Shown: positions 54,570-63,788, counted from the first letter of the stretch. The stretch is DNA of 64,000 nucleotides from DUZB01 sp963747555 (GCA_963747555.1 CAVVFZ010000009.1:124001-188000), one strand, 5' to 3'. The notes: generated from the letters alone by a model not told the origin. Numbers and translations: made by a program.

Positions 54570-57431
54570 ATGATTGGTAAAGTGATTAAAGGTATTTTCG
54601 GAAGCAGAAATGAACGGGAACTCAAGAGAATGAGCCCGCTGGTGGAGCGGATCAACACCCTGGAACCGGATTTCAAGGGACTTTCTGACGAACAGCTTAG
54701 CGCCAAGACCGATGAGTTTAAGGAGCGTCTTGCCGGTGAGGAGACCCTGGATGATCTTCTCCCGGAGGCCTTTGCGGCGGTGCGGGAGACATCCGTCAGA
54801 AAACTGGGCATGCGGCATTTTGATGTGCAGCTTATCGGAGGGATCGTCCTTCACAACGGAAAAATTGCCGAAATGAAGACCGGCGAGGGGAAGACCCTTG
54901 CCGCTACACTCCCTCTCTATCTGAATGCCTTGACGGGTCGCGGGGTTCACCTGGTCACGGTCAACGACTACCTTGCGCAGAGGGACGCGGACTGGATGAG
55001 TGCAATCTACAACGCTCTGGGCCTCAGTGTGGGGGTCATTGTCCATGGGATGAATGACTCGGAGAGAAAAAAGGCCTACGAATGCGACATAACCTATGGC
55101 ACGAACAATGAGTTCGGATTTGATTACCTCCGCGACAACATGAAGTTTGATCCCCAGGAATGTGTCCAAAGGGAACATTTCTACGCCATCGTGGACGAAG
55201 TGGACAGCATCCTGATTGATGAATCCAGGACCCCTCTCATCATAAGCGGACCTGTGGAGCAGAGCGAAAATAAGATCTACGATGAGGTGAAGCCCCTCGT
55301 CATTCGGTTGAGGGGGAAGCAGGAGACCATCATCAACTCTCTGTTGAAAGAGGCCCGAAAGGGACTGGATGGCGAAAAGGTAGAAGAAAAGACGATTGAG
55401 ACGCTTCTGCAGATCAAGCGGGGCGATCCCAAGAATCCCTCGTTTCTGGATATTGTAGCAAAAAATCAGGCATTGAAGAAACAGATTGACAGAACGGAGA
55501 GCATGCTGCGTTCCCAGAAGATCCTGGGAGATCTGGATCAGGAGCTGTACTGCACCATTGACGAAAAGGGGCATACCGTCGAATTGACGGAAAAAGGCAT
55601 TGATCTTCTCTCCACCGGAGGTATGGGGCACTTCACGCTTATTGACTTTGATGATGCGAGCCATGTGATCCGCGAAAACGATCAGTTGTCCGATCAGGAA
55701 AAAGATGAAAAACTTCGGGAGCTTGAAAGCGAATATATCCGGACCTCCGACCTGATTCACGCTACCCAGCAGCTCATCAAGGCCTACTGGCTCTTTGAAA
55801 AAGATGTTCATTATGTGATCAAGGATAACCAGATCGTTATCGTGGACGAATTTACCGGTAGAATGATGGCCGGCAGGCGATGGAGCGATGGCCTCCACCA
55901 GGCTGTGGAAGCGAAAGAGGGGGTGAAGGTTGCGGGGGAAAACCAGACGCTTGCTACCATTACCTTCCAGAACTTCTTCCGAATGTATGAAAAACTGGCC
56001 GGGATGACCGGTACGGCCGACACGGAAGCGGCGGAATTCCAGAATATTTACAAACTCGAAGTGATGGTGATCCCCACCAACCAACCCATGATCCGAAAAG
56101 ATTTTTCAGACGTGATCTACAAGACGGAAAGGGAAAAATTCATAGCAGTTGTGGAGGAGATAAAGGACCTCTACGAAAAGGGACAGCCCGTGCTTGTGGG
56201 AACCATTTCCATTGAAAAATCGGAGATGTTGAGTGAGATGCTTAAGCGTGCGGGCGTGCCGCATTCGGTGTTGAATGCCAAACATCACCAGAGAGAGGCG
56301 GAAATCATCGCCAAAGCCGGTCAATCCAAGACGGTGACCATTTCCACCAACATGGCCGGTAGAGGTACGGACATCGTCCTCGGAGAAGGGGTCCGCGAAG
56401 CGGGGGGATTGCATATCCTCGGCACGGAAAGGCATGAAAGTCGTCGTGTGGACAATCAGCTCAGGGGCCGTGCCGGGCGGCAGGGAGATCCCGGGTCTTC
56501 CCGTTTTTATCTCTCCCTTGAGGATGATCTTCTCCGGATCTTCGGGTCCGATCGGATTTCGTCCATTATGGAGCGTTTCGGGATGGAGGAAGGGGAGCCG
56601 ATCGAACACAAGCTGATCTCCCGGGGGATTGAAAACGCCCAAAAGAAGGTGGAAGCGCACAACTTCGACATCCGTAAAAATCTCCTGGAATATGATGATG
56701 TGATGAACAAACACAGGGAGATCGTCTACTCCCTGCGAAAGGACATCCTGTTCGCGCGAGGCGTGGGGGAGATTGTCAGGGAGATGATCGACGATAAAAT
56801 CGACGGTATCGCGAGCCTCTTGCTCAATCCTAAGGATGAGCCTGAAGACTGGAACCTGGATGAACTGAGAGAAAACCTCTTCAGGCATTTTGGTTTCAGG
56901 GTGAAGGTGGGTCCCAAAGACATGGGGGAAGATGCTTTTTCCCAACTTAAGGTGGAGAGCCTGGTGGATCTGATCAAAGAACAGGTGCAGGGGGCCTATG
57001 AGGAAAAAGAAAAGCTTTTCGGAAAAGAGGAGCTGGAGCACGTGGAACGATATATCCTGCTCCAGATCATAGACGACAAATGGGTCGCGCACTTGCAGGC
57101 CATGGACCATATGAAGGAGGGGATCGGCCTGAGGGGGTACGGCCAGCTGGATCCGCTCAAAGAATATCAGAAGGAAGGCTTTGCTCTGTTTGCGGAATTC
57201 CTGGAGCAGATCAGAGAGGAGGCCCTGGGGCATATTTTCCGTTTGAGAATCGTGCGGCACGAGCCCGAAGAGAGGATGAGGCCGAAAAAGAAGAACCTGA
57301 ACCTGTCCCACGGAGATGATAGTGCGGGTCCCGTAACGGTGCGGCGGAAGGAAAAAAAGGTGGGGAGAAATGCGCCGTGTCCATGCGGAAGTGGAAAAAA
57401 ATACAAAAAATGTTGCGGGATGAATCAATGA
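54570..57431 (+). CDS. secA: Preprotein translocase ATPase SecA
   Basis: 953 residues. Walker A in MKTGEGKTLAATLPLYLN (about 100), DEVDSILIDESRTPLIISGP (Walker B DEVD), GGLHILGTERHESRRVDNQL-GRAGRQGDPGSS (motif VI), and the C-terminal zinc site CPCGSGKKYKKCCG that binds SecB or phospholipid. It also has a linker rich in KE and the helical scaffold. No frameshift. SecA drives export through SecYEG. ArgJ starts 1 nt after the stop. Confidence 0.97.
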   Translation: MIGKVIKGIFGSRNERELKRMSPLVERINTLEPDFKGLSDEQLSAKTDEFKERLAGEETLDDLLPEAFAAVRETSVRKLGMRHFDVQLIGGIVLHNGKIAEMKTGEGKTLAATLPLYLNALTGRGVHLVTVNDYLAQRDADWMSAIYNALGLSVGVIVHGMNDSERKKAYECDITYGTNNEFGFDYLRDNMKFDPQECVQREHFYAIVDEVDSILIDESRTPLIISGPVEQSENKIYDEVKPLVIRLRGKQETIINSLLKEARKGLDGEKVEEKTIETLLQIKRGDPKNPSFLDIVAKNQALKKQIDRTESMLRSQKILGDLDQELYCTIDEKGHTVELTEKGIDLLSTGGMGHFTLIDFDDASHVIRENDQLSDQEKDEKLRELESEYIRTSDLIHATQQLIKAYWLFEKDVHYVIKDNQIVIVDEFTGRMMAGRRWSDGLHQAVEAKEGVKVAGENQTLATITFQNFFRMYEKLAGMTGTADTEAAEFQNIYKLEVMVIPTNQPMIRKDFSDVIYKTEREKFIAVVEEIKDLYEKGQPVLVGTISIEKSEMLSEMLKRAGVPHSVLNAKHHQREAEIIAKAGQSKTVTISTNMAGRGTDIVLGEGVREAGGLHILGTERHESRRVDNQLRGRAGRQGDPGSSRFYLSLEDDLLRIFGSDRISSIMERFGMEEGEPIEHKLISRGIENAQKKVEAHNFDIRKNLLEYDDVMNKHREIVYSLRKDILFARGVGEIVREMIDDKIDGIASLLLNPKDEPEDWNLDELRENLFRHFGFRVKVGPKDMGEDAFSQLKVESLVDLIKEQVQGAYEEKEKLFGKEELEHVERYILLQIIDDKWVAHLQAMDHMKEGIGLRGYGQLDPLKEYQKEGFALFAEFLEQIREEALGHIFRLRIVRHEPEERMRPKKKNLNLSHGDDSAGPVTVRRKEKKVGRNAPCPCGSGKKYKKCCGMNQ

Positions 57432-57432
57432 C

Positions 57433-58623
57433 ATGGAAACAGTAGATTACAGAGTAAACGGGTTTACCGTATCGTCAACAGCGGCGGGGCTCAAGAAAGG
57501 CGGTGTGCCGGACATGGCCTTGATCGTTGCGGAGAAGGAGTGTGCGGCGGCAGGGGTATTCACCACCAACAAGGTGAAGGCGGCGCCCGTTCTTCTTTCC
57601 AAGAAGCATGTGCGCAATGGGAAAGCAAGGGCGATTGTTGTAAACGCCGGAAACGCAAATGCGTGCACCGGAGAAGGGGGGCTGCAGGATGCCCGCCGTA
57701 CGGTAGAGCTGGTAGCCCTGGGCCTGGGTATAGAGACAGACCAGGTTCTTGTAGCTTCCACGGGGGTGATCGGACAGAGGCTGAACATGTCCCTGGTGGA
57801 ACCCGCCGTCGGGGCGCTGGTGAAGGGGCTTTCCCCTGATGGTCTGCCGCAGGCCGCCAAGGCGATAATGACCACGGATTCCTTCCCGAAGATCAGTCGC
57901 TTTGAAGGCAGGGTGGGGGAAACACCCTACCGGATCGTGGGATTCGCCAAAGGGGCGGGAATGATCATGCCCAATATGGCTACCATGCTCTGTTTTGTCC
58001 TGAGCGATATCCGCATCCCCGCAATCGACATGGAAGCGGTATTGCGGACCTGTGCGGAGGCCACGTTTAACAGGATTACCGTGGATGGGGATACCAGCAC
58101 CAACGACACGGCCCTGATGATGGCCAGCGGCCTGGCGGAAAATGATCCCCTTACGGAAGAGGATCGGGCCGTCTTTGCAGAGGGTCTGAAATCGGTCCTG
58201 TGGGATCTCTCCCGAATGATCGTGAGCGATGGAGAAGGGGCTACCAAACTGGTGAGCGTAGAGGTGAAGAATGCCTCTTCTCTCGCGGATGCCGGAGCGG
58301 CTGCCAGGACGGTGGCCAATTCCAGCCTGGTGAAAACGGCCATTTACGGGCAGGACCCCAATTGGGGAAGGATCCTTGCCGCCCTGGGACGTGCCGATGT
58401 CGAGATGAAGGAAGAGCTGGTGGGCATCTGGATCGATGATGTTCAGATTGTATCGGGTGGTCTTGGCCTGGGAACGGAACAGGAAAGCAAGGCCAAGGAG
58501 ATCATGAAGGGGAAAGAATTTAAGCTTGTGATCGATCTTGGTCAGGGGAGCTTTGATGATCGGATCCTCACCTGCGATCTTACCCACGAATATGTGTCCA
58601 TCAACGCCGATTACAGGAGTTAG
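57433..58623 (+). CDS. argJ: Bifunctional ornithine acetyltransferase/N-acetylglutamate synthase
   Basis: 396 residues. ArgJ moves the acetyl group from N-acetylornithine to glutamate. The autocleavage Ala-Thr lies in MIMPNMATMLCF (about residue 180), which makes alpha and beta chains with a catalytic Thr nucleophile. The oxyanion pair is in STGVIGQRL. NAGNANACTGEGGLQDARR and DGDTSTNDTALMMASG are other conserved blocks. It directly follows secA. Confidence 0.95.
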   Translation: METVDYRVNGFTVSSTAAGLKKGGVPDMALIVAEKECAAAGVFTTNKVKAAPVLLSKKHVRNGKARAIVVNAGNANACTGEGGLQDARRTVELVALGLGIETDQVLVASTGVIGQRLNMSLVEPAVGALVKGLSPDGLPQAAKAIMTTDSFPKISRFEGRVGETPYRIVGFAKGAGMIMPNMATMLCFVLSDIRIPAIDMEAVLRTCAEATFNRITVDGDTSTNDTALMMASGLAENDPLTEEDRAVFAEGLKSVLWDLSRMIVSDGEGATKLVSVEVKNASSLADAGAAARTVANSSLVKTAIYGQDPNWGRILAALGRADVEMKEELVGIWIDDVQIVSGGLGLGTEQESKAKEIMKGKEFKLVIDLGQGSFDDRILTCDLTHEYVSINADYRS

Positions 58624-58679
58624 GGATCTCGCGCAGACGCAAAGACGCAGAGGCAAAAAACATCCAGCGGGGAGATGAA

Positions 58680-59756
58680 ATGTTTGCAGTAATCATGTGT
58701 GGTGGTTCGGGGACGAGATTCTGGCCTGCAAGCAGAAAAGCAAGGCCGAAACAGTTTTTAAACATCACAGGCAAAGAGCCGATGATTGTGGAAACCTGTG
58801 ATCGTTTGCTGCCCCTGATTCGTGATGAACAGATGGTCCTGATTCTGGGAAACCAGCATCTTGAGGAGGCGGAACAGCTTTTTGAAGGGCGCGGGGTATC
58901 TATGCTTGCAGAACCGGTGGGGAGAAACACCGCCCCGTGCATCGGATTAGGGGCCATCTACGCGAAATACAGAGACTGCACCGGGCCGGTGGCCTTTCTG
59001 CCGGCGGATCATTTTATCGGAGATCCGGAGGCCTTTCTGAAAAGCCTTGCGATTGCCGGGGATGTTGCGAAAAACGGAGGAATCGCCACCATTGGAATCG
59101 TTCCCAACCGGCCGGAAACTGGATACGGTTATATCAAAAGGGGAGATCCGCAGGGAAGCGACGAAGAGCCCACGGTCTTCAGCGTTTCGCAATTTGTTGA
59201 AAAGCCCGATCTGGAGACGGCCGTGGGATATCTGGCAAGCGGAGAGTATTACTGGAACGGCGGGATTTTCGTTGCAAACCCCGAGACCATTTTACGGGAG
59301 ACGGAAAGACAGCTTCCGGAGCTTTACGAGGGTCTGCTGGAACTGGAAAAGGCCCTGGGGACGGATGCATTCGAACCCGTCTTTCAGAAAGTTTATGGGA
59401 ATCTGGCCTCGGTCTCTTTTGACTACGGGATCATGGAAAATACCCGGGAACCGGTCTATGTGATTCCTTCCCAGTGCGGCTGGAGCGACGTGGGATCGTG
59501 GGAATCCCTCTATGAACTGCGGTCTTTCGAACGGGACGACACGGGCAACCTGGGTGACGGAAAAACCCTTTTTATCGATTGTGAGGGGACGTTTGTGTCC
59601 GGAAGCGGAGGGCGCACCATTGCCTGCCTGGGACTCAAAGACTGCCTCGTGGTGGACACGGGAGACAGTCTCCTGGTGGCCGATCTGAAACATTCCCAAG
59701 GCATTCGCAAGGTGGTAGACCGGTTGAAGAAATCCGGAAGGGAGGATCTTCTCTGA
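58680..59756 (+). CDS. manC: Mannose-1-phosphate guanylyltransferase
   Basis: 358 residues. MFAVIMCGGSGTRFWPASRK and ARPKQF form the nucleotidyl transferase signature (GG.GTR.WP.SR...PKQF). FVEKPDLETAVGYLASG is the second motif. It converts Man-1-P and GTP to GDP-mannose for LPS/EPS. The short form lacks the fused PMI domain. A GCAAAGACGCAGAGGC repeat lies just before it (58635-58650), the same as near 9425. Confidence 0.92.
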   Translation: MFAVIMCGGSGTRFWPASRKARPKQFLNITGKEPMIVETCDRLLPLIRDEQMVLILGNQHLEEAEQLFEGRGVSMLAEPVGRNTAPCIGLGAIYAKYRDCTGPVAFLPADHFIGDPEAFLKSLAIAGDVAKNGGIATIGIVPNRPETGYGYIKRGDPQGSDEEPTVFSVSQFVEKPDLETAVGYLASGEYYWNGGIFVANPETILRETERQLPELYEGLLELEKALGTDAFEPVFQKVYGNLASVSFDYGIMENTREPVYVIPSQCGWSDVGSWESLYELRSFERDDTGNLGDGKTLFIDCEGTFVSGSGGRTIACLGLKDCLVVDTGDSLLVADLKHSQGIRKVVDRLKKSGREDLL

Positions 59757-59815
59757 CTCAGAACGCGACGTCCTGCGGCATGATCTGTACCTCTCGAAGG
59801 ATTGAGGGCGTGCTG

Positions 59816-60310
59816 TTACGAAAAATTCCTGAAGAGCCGAAGTGTATCTTCTTTTAATGCTTTTGATACGGTGGACAGTTTTTCCTCGGGAACCATGGCG
59901 AATTGCCCGGCGGCCCGTACGAACAGGTTCCCGTTCCTGTTTCGAATCTGCCCCGAAACTTCAACTTTCGGGTACTGTGCCGGTTTGCCCAGTTTTCCGC
60001 TTACGATGAGCGGAGTCTCGACGGGAACCGGTCTAATGTATTTGAGTTCCATTTTTCTTGTGACCAAAAAAGATCTCTTAAAATACATGCCCGTCCACGA
60101 CATGATCTCATCAAGCAGTGTCGAGACGATGCCCCCATGGACCATATTTTCCCAGCCTTCGTACTGTTTCGATAGGACGATTTCGGAACAGACGGCGTCT
60201 CCATGGCGGTAAAATTGCATATCCAATCCTATGGGATTGGCGGTTCCACAGGCGAAACACCCATACCCCTGCAGCTTTTCTATGGGAACGATTTCTTGCT
60301 CAGCTACCAT
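59816..60310 (-). CDS. PaaI/4HBT-type hotdog thioesterase
   Basis: About 164 residues starting MVAEQEIVPIEKLQGYGCFA. The hotdog core is GWENMVHGGIVSTLLDEIMS (HGG and catalytic Asp/Glu in LLDE), followed by KMELKYIRPVPVETPLIVSG. CFACGTANPIGL resembles a Cys-containing N-terminal motif of PaaI-like 'UPF' proteins. It cleaves acyl-CoA. Start chosen because it overlaps the prmA stop by 7 nt; the longer ORF is prmA read out of frame. Confidence 0.82.
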   Translation of the reverse strand: MVAEQEIVPIEKLQGYGCFACGTANPIGLDMQFYRHGDAVCSEIVLSKQYEGWENMVHGGIVSTLLDEIMSWTGMYFKRSFLVTRKMELKYIRPVPVETPLIVSGKLGKPAQYPKVEVSGQIRNRNGNLFVRAAGQFAMVPEEKLSTVSKALKEDTLRLFRNFS

Positions 60311-61144
60311 CTCTTTTTGCCTCCGGTATCCGCCAGCACGGTGAACCAGGTCATCTGGTGGTCCCATTCTCCGAGGAGCGCATACCCATGTCGTATTAAT
60401 GTTGCTTTCATATTGCGGTACTGGGTGCGCATGAGCCCGGAAAACAGAATTTTCTGCCTTCTGCCGCATTCAGCCCCTTTCAGGATGATCTTTTCCAGAA
60501 CTTCGTAGTGAATATTGGCGATGATCAGATCGAAAGGCTCCCAGGAAACGCTCTCCGCCCTGCCTTCCAGGACCTGTATACTGCTTTCCAGATCATTGAG
60601 TTTCACATTTTTTTCGGTGGTTTTTACACACAGGGGATTCAAATCCACGGCGACCGTTTCCCTTGCGCCGAGACGCGCCGCCGCCAGGGCCAGAATCCCC
60701 GTCCCCGTCCCCAGATCAAGGACTTTTTTCATTGTGGCTGTCTTGAAAACACGGGACAGAGCTTCCAGGCAATGCCGGGTTGTGGGGTGCAGGCAATTTC
60801 CGAAAACCACCCCCGGATCCAGAATGATTTTCGTTCCGTCGCTATCAGCCGGTTCTTTCCCCCAGGGTGGAAGGATGAGAAACGGACTCGATTTTCAAGG
60901 GGCCGGCATCCCCGCCCTGCCAGTCTTCGTAGGAAAAATAAAATTCATCCACAACGGTAAGGCCCGGGCGTGCGTTGATTGCCTGATTTACGAGATTCCC
61001 GGAGGGCTCGGAGAAAAAGAGGAAGGAATTTCCGTCCTCCACCCAGTTTCCCAGATAGGTATCTCCAAATGGCGCATCGCCGTCCCTTTCAAGCACCCCG
61101 TTGAGGAAATATACATGGAGGTCCTGATAAGGCGATTTGTTCAT
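60304..61144 (-). CDS. prmA: PrmA-like ribosomal protein L11 methyltransferase, frameshifted
   Basis: About 280 residues over two frames joined near 60885 by one extra base. The N-terminal part (MNKSPYQDLHVYFLNG...) carries the PrmA-type domain; then DPGVVFGNCLHPTTRHCLEA, the SAM motif DLGTGTGILALAAARLGA, DLNPLCVKTTEKNVKLN and FDLIIANIHYEVLEKI. The IIANI in place of NPPY is the PrmA family signature. The real L11 target is inferred. Overlaps the thioesterase start and follows the fumarase 4 nt on. Confidence 0.85.
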
Positions 61145-61148
61145 CCGT

Positions 61149-62756
61149 TTATAGAAGCCTTTCAAAAAAATCGTTGCCTTTGTCGTCAACAAGAATAAAA
61201 GCGGGAAAGTCCTTGACCGTGATTTCAAACACGGCCTCCATTCCAAGCTCAGGATATTCAAGCACTTTTACGTCGGTAATGCACTCCTTCCCCAATCGGG
61301 CCGCGGGTCCCCCGATGGAGCCCAAATAGAAGCCCCCGTATTTCTTGCAGGCTTCGGTGACCTGCCGCGAACGATTGCCTTTGGCCAGCATGACCATGGA
61401 GCCGCCTTCGGCCTGAAAGACGGGTACATAGGGGTCCATGCGGGCGGCTGTTGTGGGTCCGAATGAACCGGATGCATAGCCTTTGGGGGTCTTGGCCGGC
61501 CCGGCATAGTAGATGATGTGATCCTTGATGTATTGGGGCAATCCCTCGCCACGATCCAGCCGTTCCTTGATTTTTGCGTGGGCGATATCCCGACCGACGA
61601 TGATCTTTCCGGTCAAGAGAAGGGGAGTTGAAACCGGATACTTTGTCAGCTCGGCCCGAATATCATCCATGGACCGGTTCAGATCAATGGCAACGGCATT
61701 TGCAAAAAGGTCTCCCATTTCAGGCAGGTACTTGGATGGATCGGTCTCCAGTTGTTCGAGGAAGATGCCGTCGCGGTTGATCTTTCCCTTGATGTTACGG
61801 TCCGCGCTGCAGCTTACCCCCACGCCCACCGGGCAGGAGGCGCCATGCCGCGGCAGACGGACAACGCGGACATCCAGGCAGAAATATTTTCCGCCGAATT
61901 GGGCTCCGATACCCAGTTCTCTGGACATTTCCAGGACTTGTTTTTCCAGTTCAAGGTCTCGAAACGCCCTGCCGCCCGCATTGCCCGTGGTGGGGAGGGC
62001 GTCCAGGTAGCCCGTGGATGCAAGTTTTACGGTCTTCAGATTGAGTTCGGCCGATGTCCCTCCGATTACAAACGCCAGGTGATAGGGTGGGCAGGCCGCT
62101 GTTCCGAGTGTTTTCATCTTTTGCTTTATGAAGGTCTTCAAGGAATCGGGATTCAGTACGGCCTTGGTCTCCTGGTAGAGATAGGTTTTGTTGGCCGAGC
62201 CGCCCCCTTTCGCCACAAAAAGGAATCGATACTCCGCGCCCCGGACGGCATAAAGATCGATCTGCGCCGGCAGATTGCAACCCGTGTTTTTCTCTTCAAA
62301 CATGCTCAAGGGGGCGTTCTGGGAATAGCGCAGGTTGTTCTGCGTATAGGCGTTGAATACTCCCCTTGACAGGGCTTCCCCTTCATCGAAATCGGCCCAG
62401 ACCTGCTGTCCCTTTTTTCCCATGATGATGGCCGTACCCGTATCCTGGCACAGGGGAAATTCCATCTCCGCTGAGATAACGGCATTCTTGATCATCTCCA
62501 TGGCCACAAGTCGATCGTTCTTTGACGCATTCCGATCTTTCAAAATGGCGGCCACTTGGGAAAGGTGGGCCGGTCGGAGCAGATGGGAGACATATCTGAA
62601 GGCCTCCTGCGCGATAAGGGTGAGGGCTTCAGGGTCTATTTTCAGGATTTCTATGCCTTCAAAGGACGAAACAGATAGATGATCCCTGGTCAGGAGCCGG
62701 TAGTCGGTGGATTCCTTTCCCAAGGGGAACATCTCCTGATATTGAAATTCTGTCAT
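61149..62756 (-). CDS. Class I fumarate hydratase (4Fe-4S)
   Basis: 535 residues; the fused FumA/FumB type with alpha and beta parts. Iron-sulfur Cys in EFPLCQDTGTA (about 101), TAACPPYHLAFVIGG (about 220) and GVSCSADRN (about 315); C-terminal part KEGYIKDHIIYYAGP-like (YIKDHIIYYAGPAKTPKGYA) and GSFGPTTAARMDPYV. Oxygen-sensitive; TCA-cycle hydration of fumarate. Start overlaps the relE stop as ATGA. Confidence 0.93.
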   Translation of the reverse strand: MTEFQYQEMFPLGKESTDYRLLTRDHLSVSSFEGIEILKIDPEALTLIAQEAFRYVSHLLRPAHLSQVAAILKDRNASKNDRLVAMEMIKNAVISAEMEFPLCQDTGTAIIMGKKGQQVWADFDEGEALSRGVFNAYTQNNLRYSQNAPLSMFEEKNTGCNLPAQIDLYAVRGAEYRFLFVAKGGGSANKTYLYQETKAVLNPDSLKTFIKQKMKTLGTAACPPYHLAFVIGGTSAELNLKTVKLASTGYLDALPTTGNAGGRAFRDLELEKQVLEMSRELGIGAQFGGKYFCLDVRVVRLPRHGASCPVGVGVSCSADRNIKGKINRDGIFLEQLETDPSKYLPEMGDLFANAVAIDLNRSMDDIRAELTKYPVSTPLLLTGKIIVGRDIAHAKIKERLDRGEGLPQYIKDHIIYYAGPAKTPKGYASGSFGPTTAARMDPYVPVFQAEGGSMVMLAKGNRSRQVTEACKKYGGFYLGSIGGPAARLGKECITDVKVLEYPELGMEAVFEITVKDFPAFILVDDKGNDFFERLL

Positions 62757-63049
62757 TTGAGCCTCCTTTTTGCGGCCTTCTTGTAAACAAGATTCTTGTC
62801 TCTTCTCCCAACAGCAATAACCATGACAACCACTTCTTTTTCCATTACCTCATAAACCAAACGGTAGCCGCTTGCTCTCAGTGTAATTTTGTAGTGATTT
62901 TCGAATCCGTAGAGTCGGTCGGCAGGCACATGAGGATTTTGCAGACGTTCTTTCAGCTTTTTCTTCAGTTGGTTTTGAATGGGTGTATCCAGCTTTTTCC
63001 ATTCCTTCAGGGCGGTTGGTAAGAATTTGAGAACGTATTTATATCTCAT
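62753..63049 (-). CDS. relE: RelE-family toxin
   Basis: About 98 residues starting MRYKYVLKFLPTALKEWKKL, the RelE start. KITLRASGYRLVYEVMEKEV and VIAVGRRDKNLVYKKA hold the conserved Arg/Lys/Tyr residues of ribosome-dependent mRNA cleavage. Starts at 63058, 63055 and 63049 are possible. Overlaps the relB stop, and its own stop overlaps the fumarase start by 4 nt, so a TA pair heads a metabolic operon. Confidence 0.9.
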   Translation of the reverse strand: MRYKYVLKFLPTALKEWKKLDTPIQNQLKKKLKERLQNPHVPADRLYGFENHYKITLRASGYRLVYEVMEKEVVVMVIAVGRRDKNLVYKKAAKRRLK

Positions 63050-63290
63050 CGACATCAACTTCGACTGCCCTTATCTTTTCATCTTTTCTCTCCTGGACAA
63101 TGAGGCCAAGCTGATAATCTTCTAATCTCTCAAGGAGTTCTTCATACGTCTCAGCCGGAATTAAATAAGCGGTTGGCCGATTATGGTTTAATATCGCAAT
63201 GGGTTGTCCATCGGATTGCTCTATCAATGCGCTTGGATTCCTTTTTAATTCGGATATGCTGACGGAACAATTTGCAAGTACCGCTTTCAT
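63039..63290 (-). CDS. relB: RelB/Phd-type antitoxin
   Basis: About 83 residues: AVLANCSVSISELKRNPSAL, then IAILNHNRPTAYLIPAETYE is the Phd/YefM-RelB N-terminal fold ('DG.P.aIl..nrp.aYlvp'). The tail (EDYQLGLIVQERKDEKIRAV) binds the toxin. Overlaps relE by about 11 nt. Confidence 0.9.
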   Translation of the reverse strand: MKAVLANCSVSISELKRNPSALIEQSDGQPIAILNHNRPTAYLIPAETYEELLERLEDYQLGLIVQERKDEKIRAVEVDVDEI

Positions 63291-63406
63291 TGCGTTCACC
63301 TTTAGCTTAAATTTAGCACGATATTATGGTCTCAATTTGGCACTGAAACCACAAAAAGTCAACATGGAAATGAACGGAAGGCATATTTATGATCGGCTTC
63401 GGAGCT

Positions 63407-63676
63407 CTAAGGTCGGGCATCTTCTAACCGAATCCGACGACGTATCCTTCGTAGTTTTTTGATTCCCCAAATGCTGGTCCCCAGGCCGATTACCAATCCG
63501 ATCAGTCCCAAAAAAAGGATAGGAAGATACCAGAATAACAGGGACTGATCAGGTTCTCCCGCCCTTAGAACAATCGCTTCAAAGACATACATCGCTACGA
63601 ATGCCACACCTGTGATGCTCAGCAAAGCGCCGAAAGCCAAGACTCCGTAAGAAAGAAATATTTGATTATATTTCAT
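63407..63676 (-). CDS. Small two-helix membrane protein
   Basis: 89 residues. Two hydrophobic helices (YGVLAFGALLSITGVAFVAM; LFWYLPILFLGLIGLVIGLG) and a very basic C-terminus (KKLRRIRRRIRLEDARP), which suggests cytoplasmic tail. No family recognised. Its start codon sits directly next to the half fold-back element F. Confidence 0.6.
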   Translation of the reverse strand: MKYNQIFLSYGVLAFGALLSITGVAFVAMYVFEAIVLRAGEPDQSLLFWYLPILFLGLIGLVIGLGTSIWGIKKLRRIRRRIRLEDARP

Positions 63677-63677
63677 T

Positions 63678-63776
63678 CCTAAAAGGCCCTATCAACGGAC
63701 CGTGAAGGTCGATCCAAGATGCGGCAGCAAAAAAGACCCTGTGACTCATTACTGCCAGGATTTTTGAATATGATGC
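63678..63776. mobile_element. Fold-back element, half copy F
   Basis: Only the right arm: CCTAAAAGGCCCTATCAACG at the start, GATGCGGCAGCAAAAAAG, then GACTCATTACTGCCAGGATT and the end TTTTTGAATATGATGC. It is cut at the tip of the inner hairpin. The left half is replaced by the membrane-protein gene region. Confidence 0.75.
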
Positions 63777-63788
63777 GTTGGAATGGTA

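Noticed and set aside
54546..57434. Minus-strand ORFs of 442-512 codons across secA
   Set aside because: They mirror the conserved SecA frame and show no domain of their own.
1781..60890. Genome-wide programmed +1 frameshifting in the broken genes
   Set aside because: Sites share no slippery motif or stop codon at the shift, unlike the prfB site. Errors or decay explain them better.
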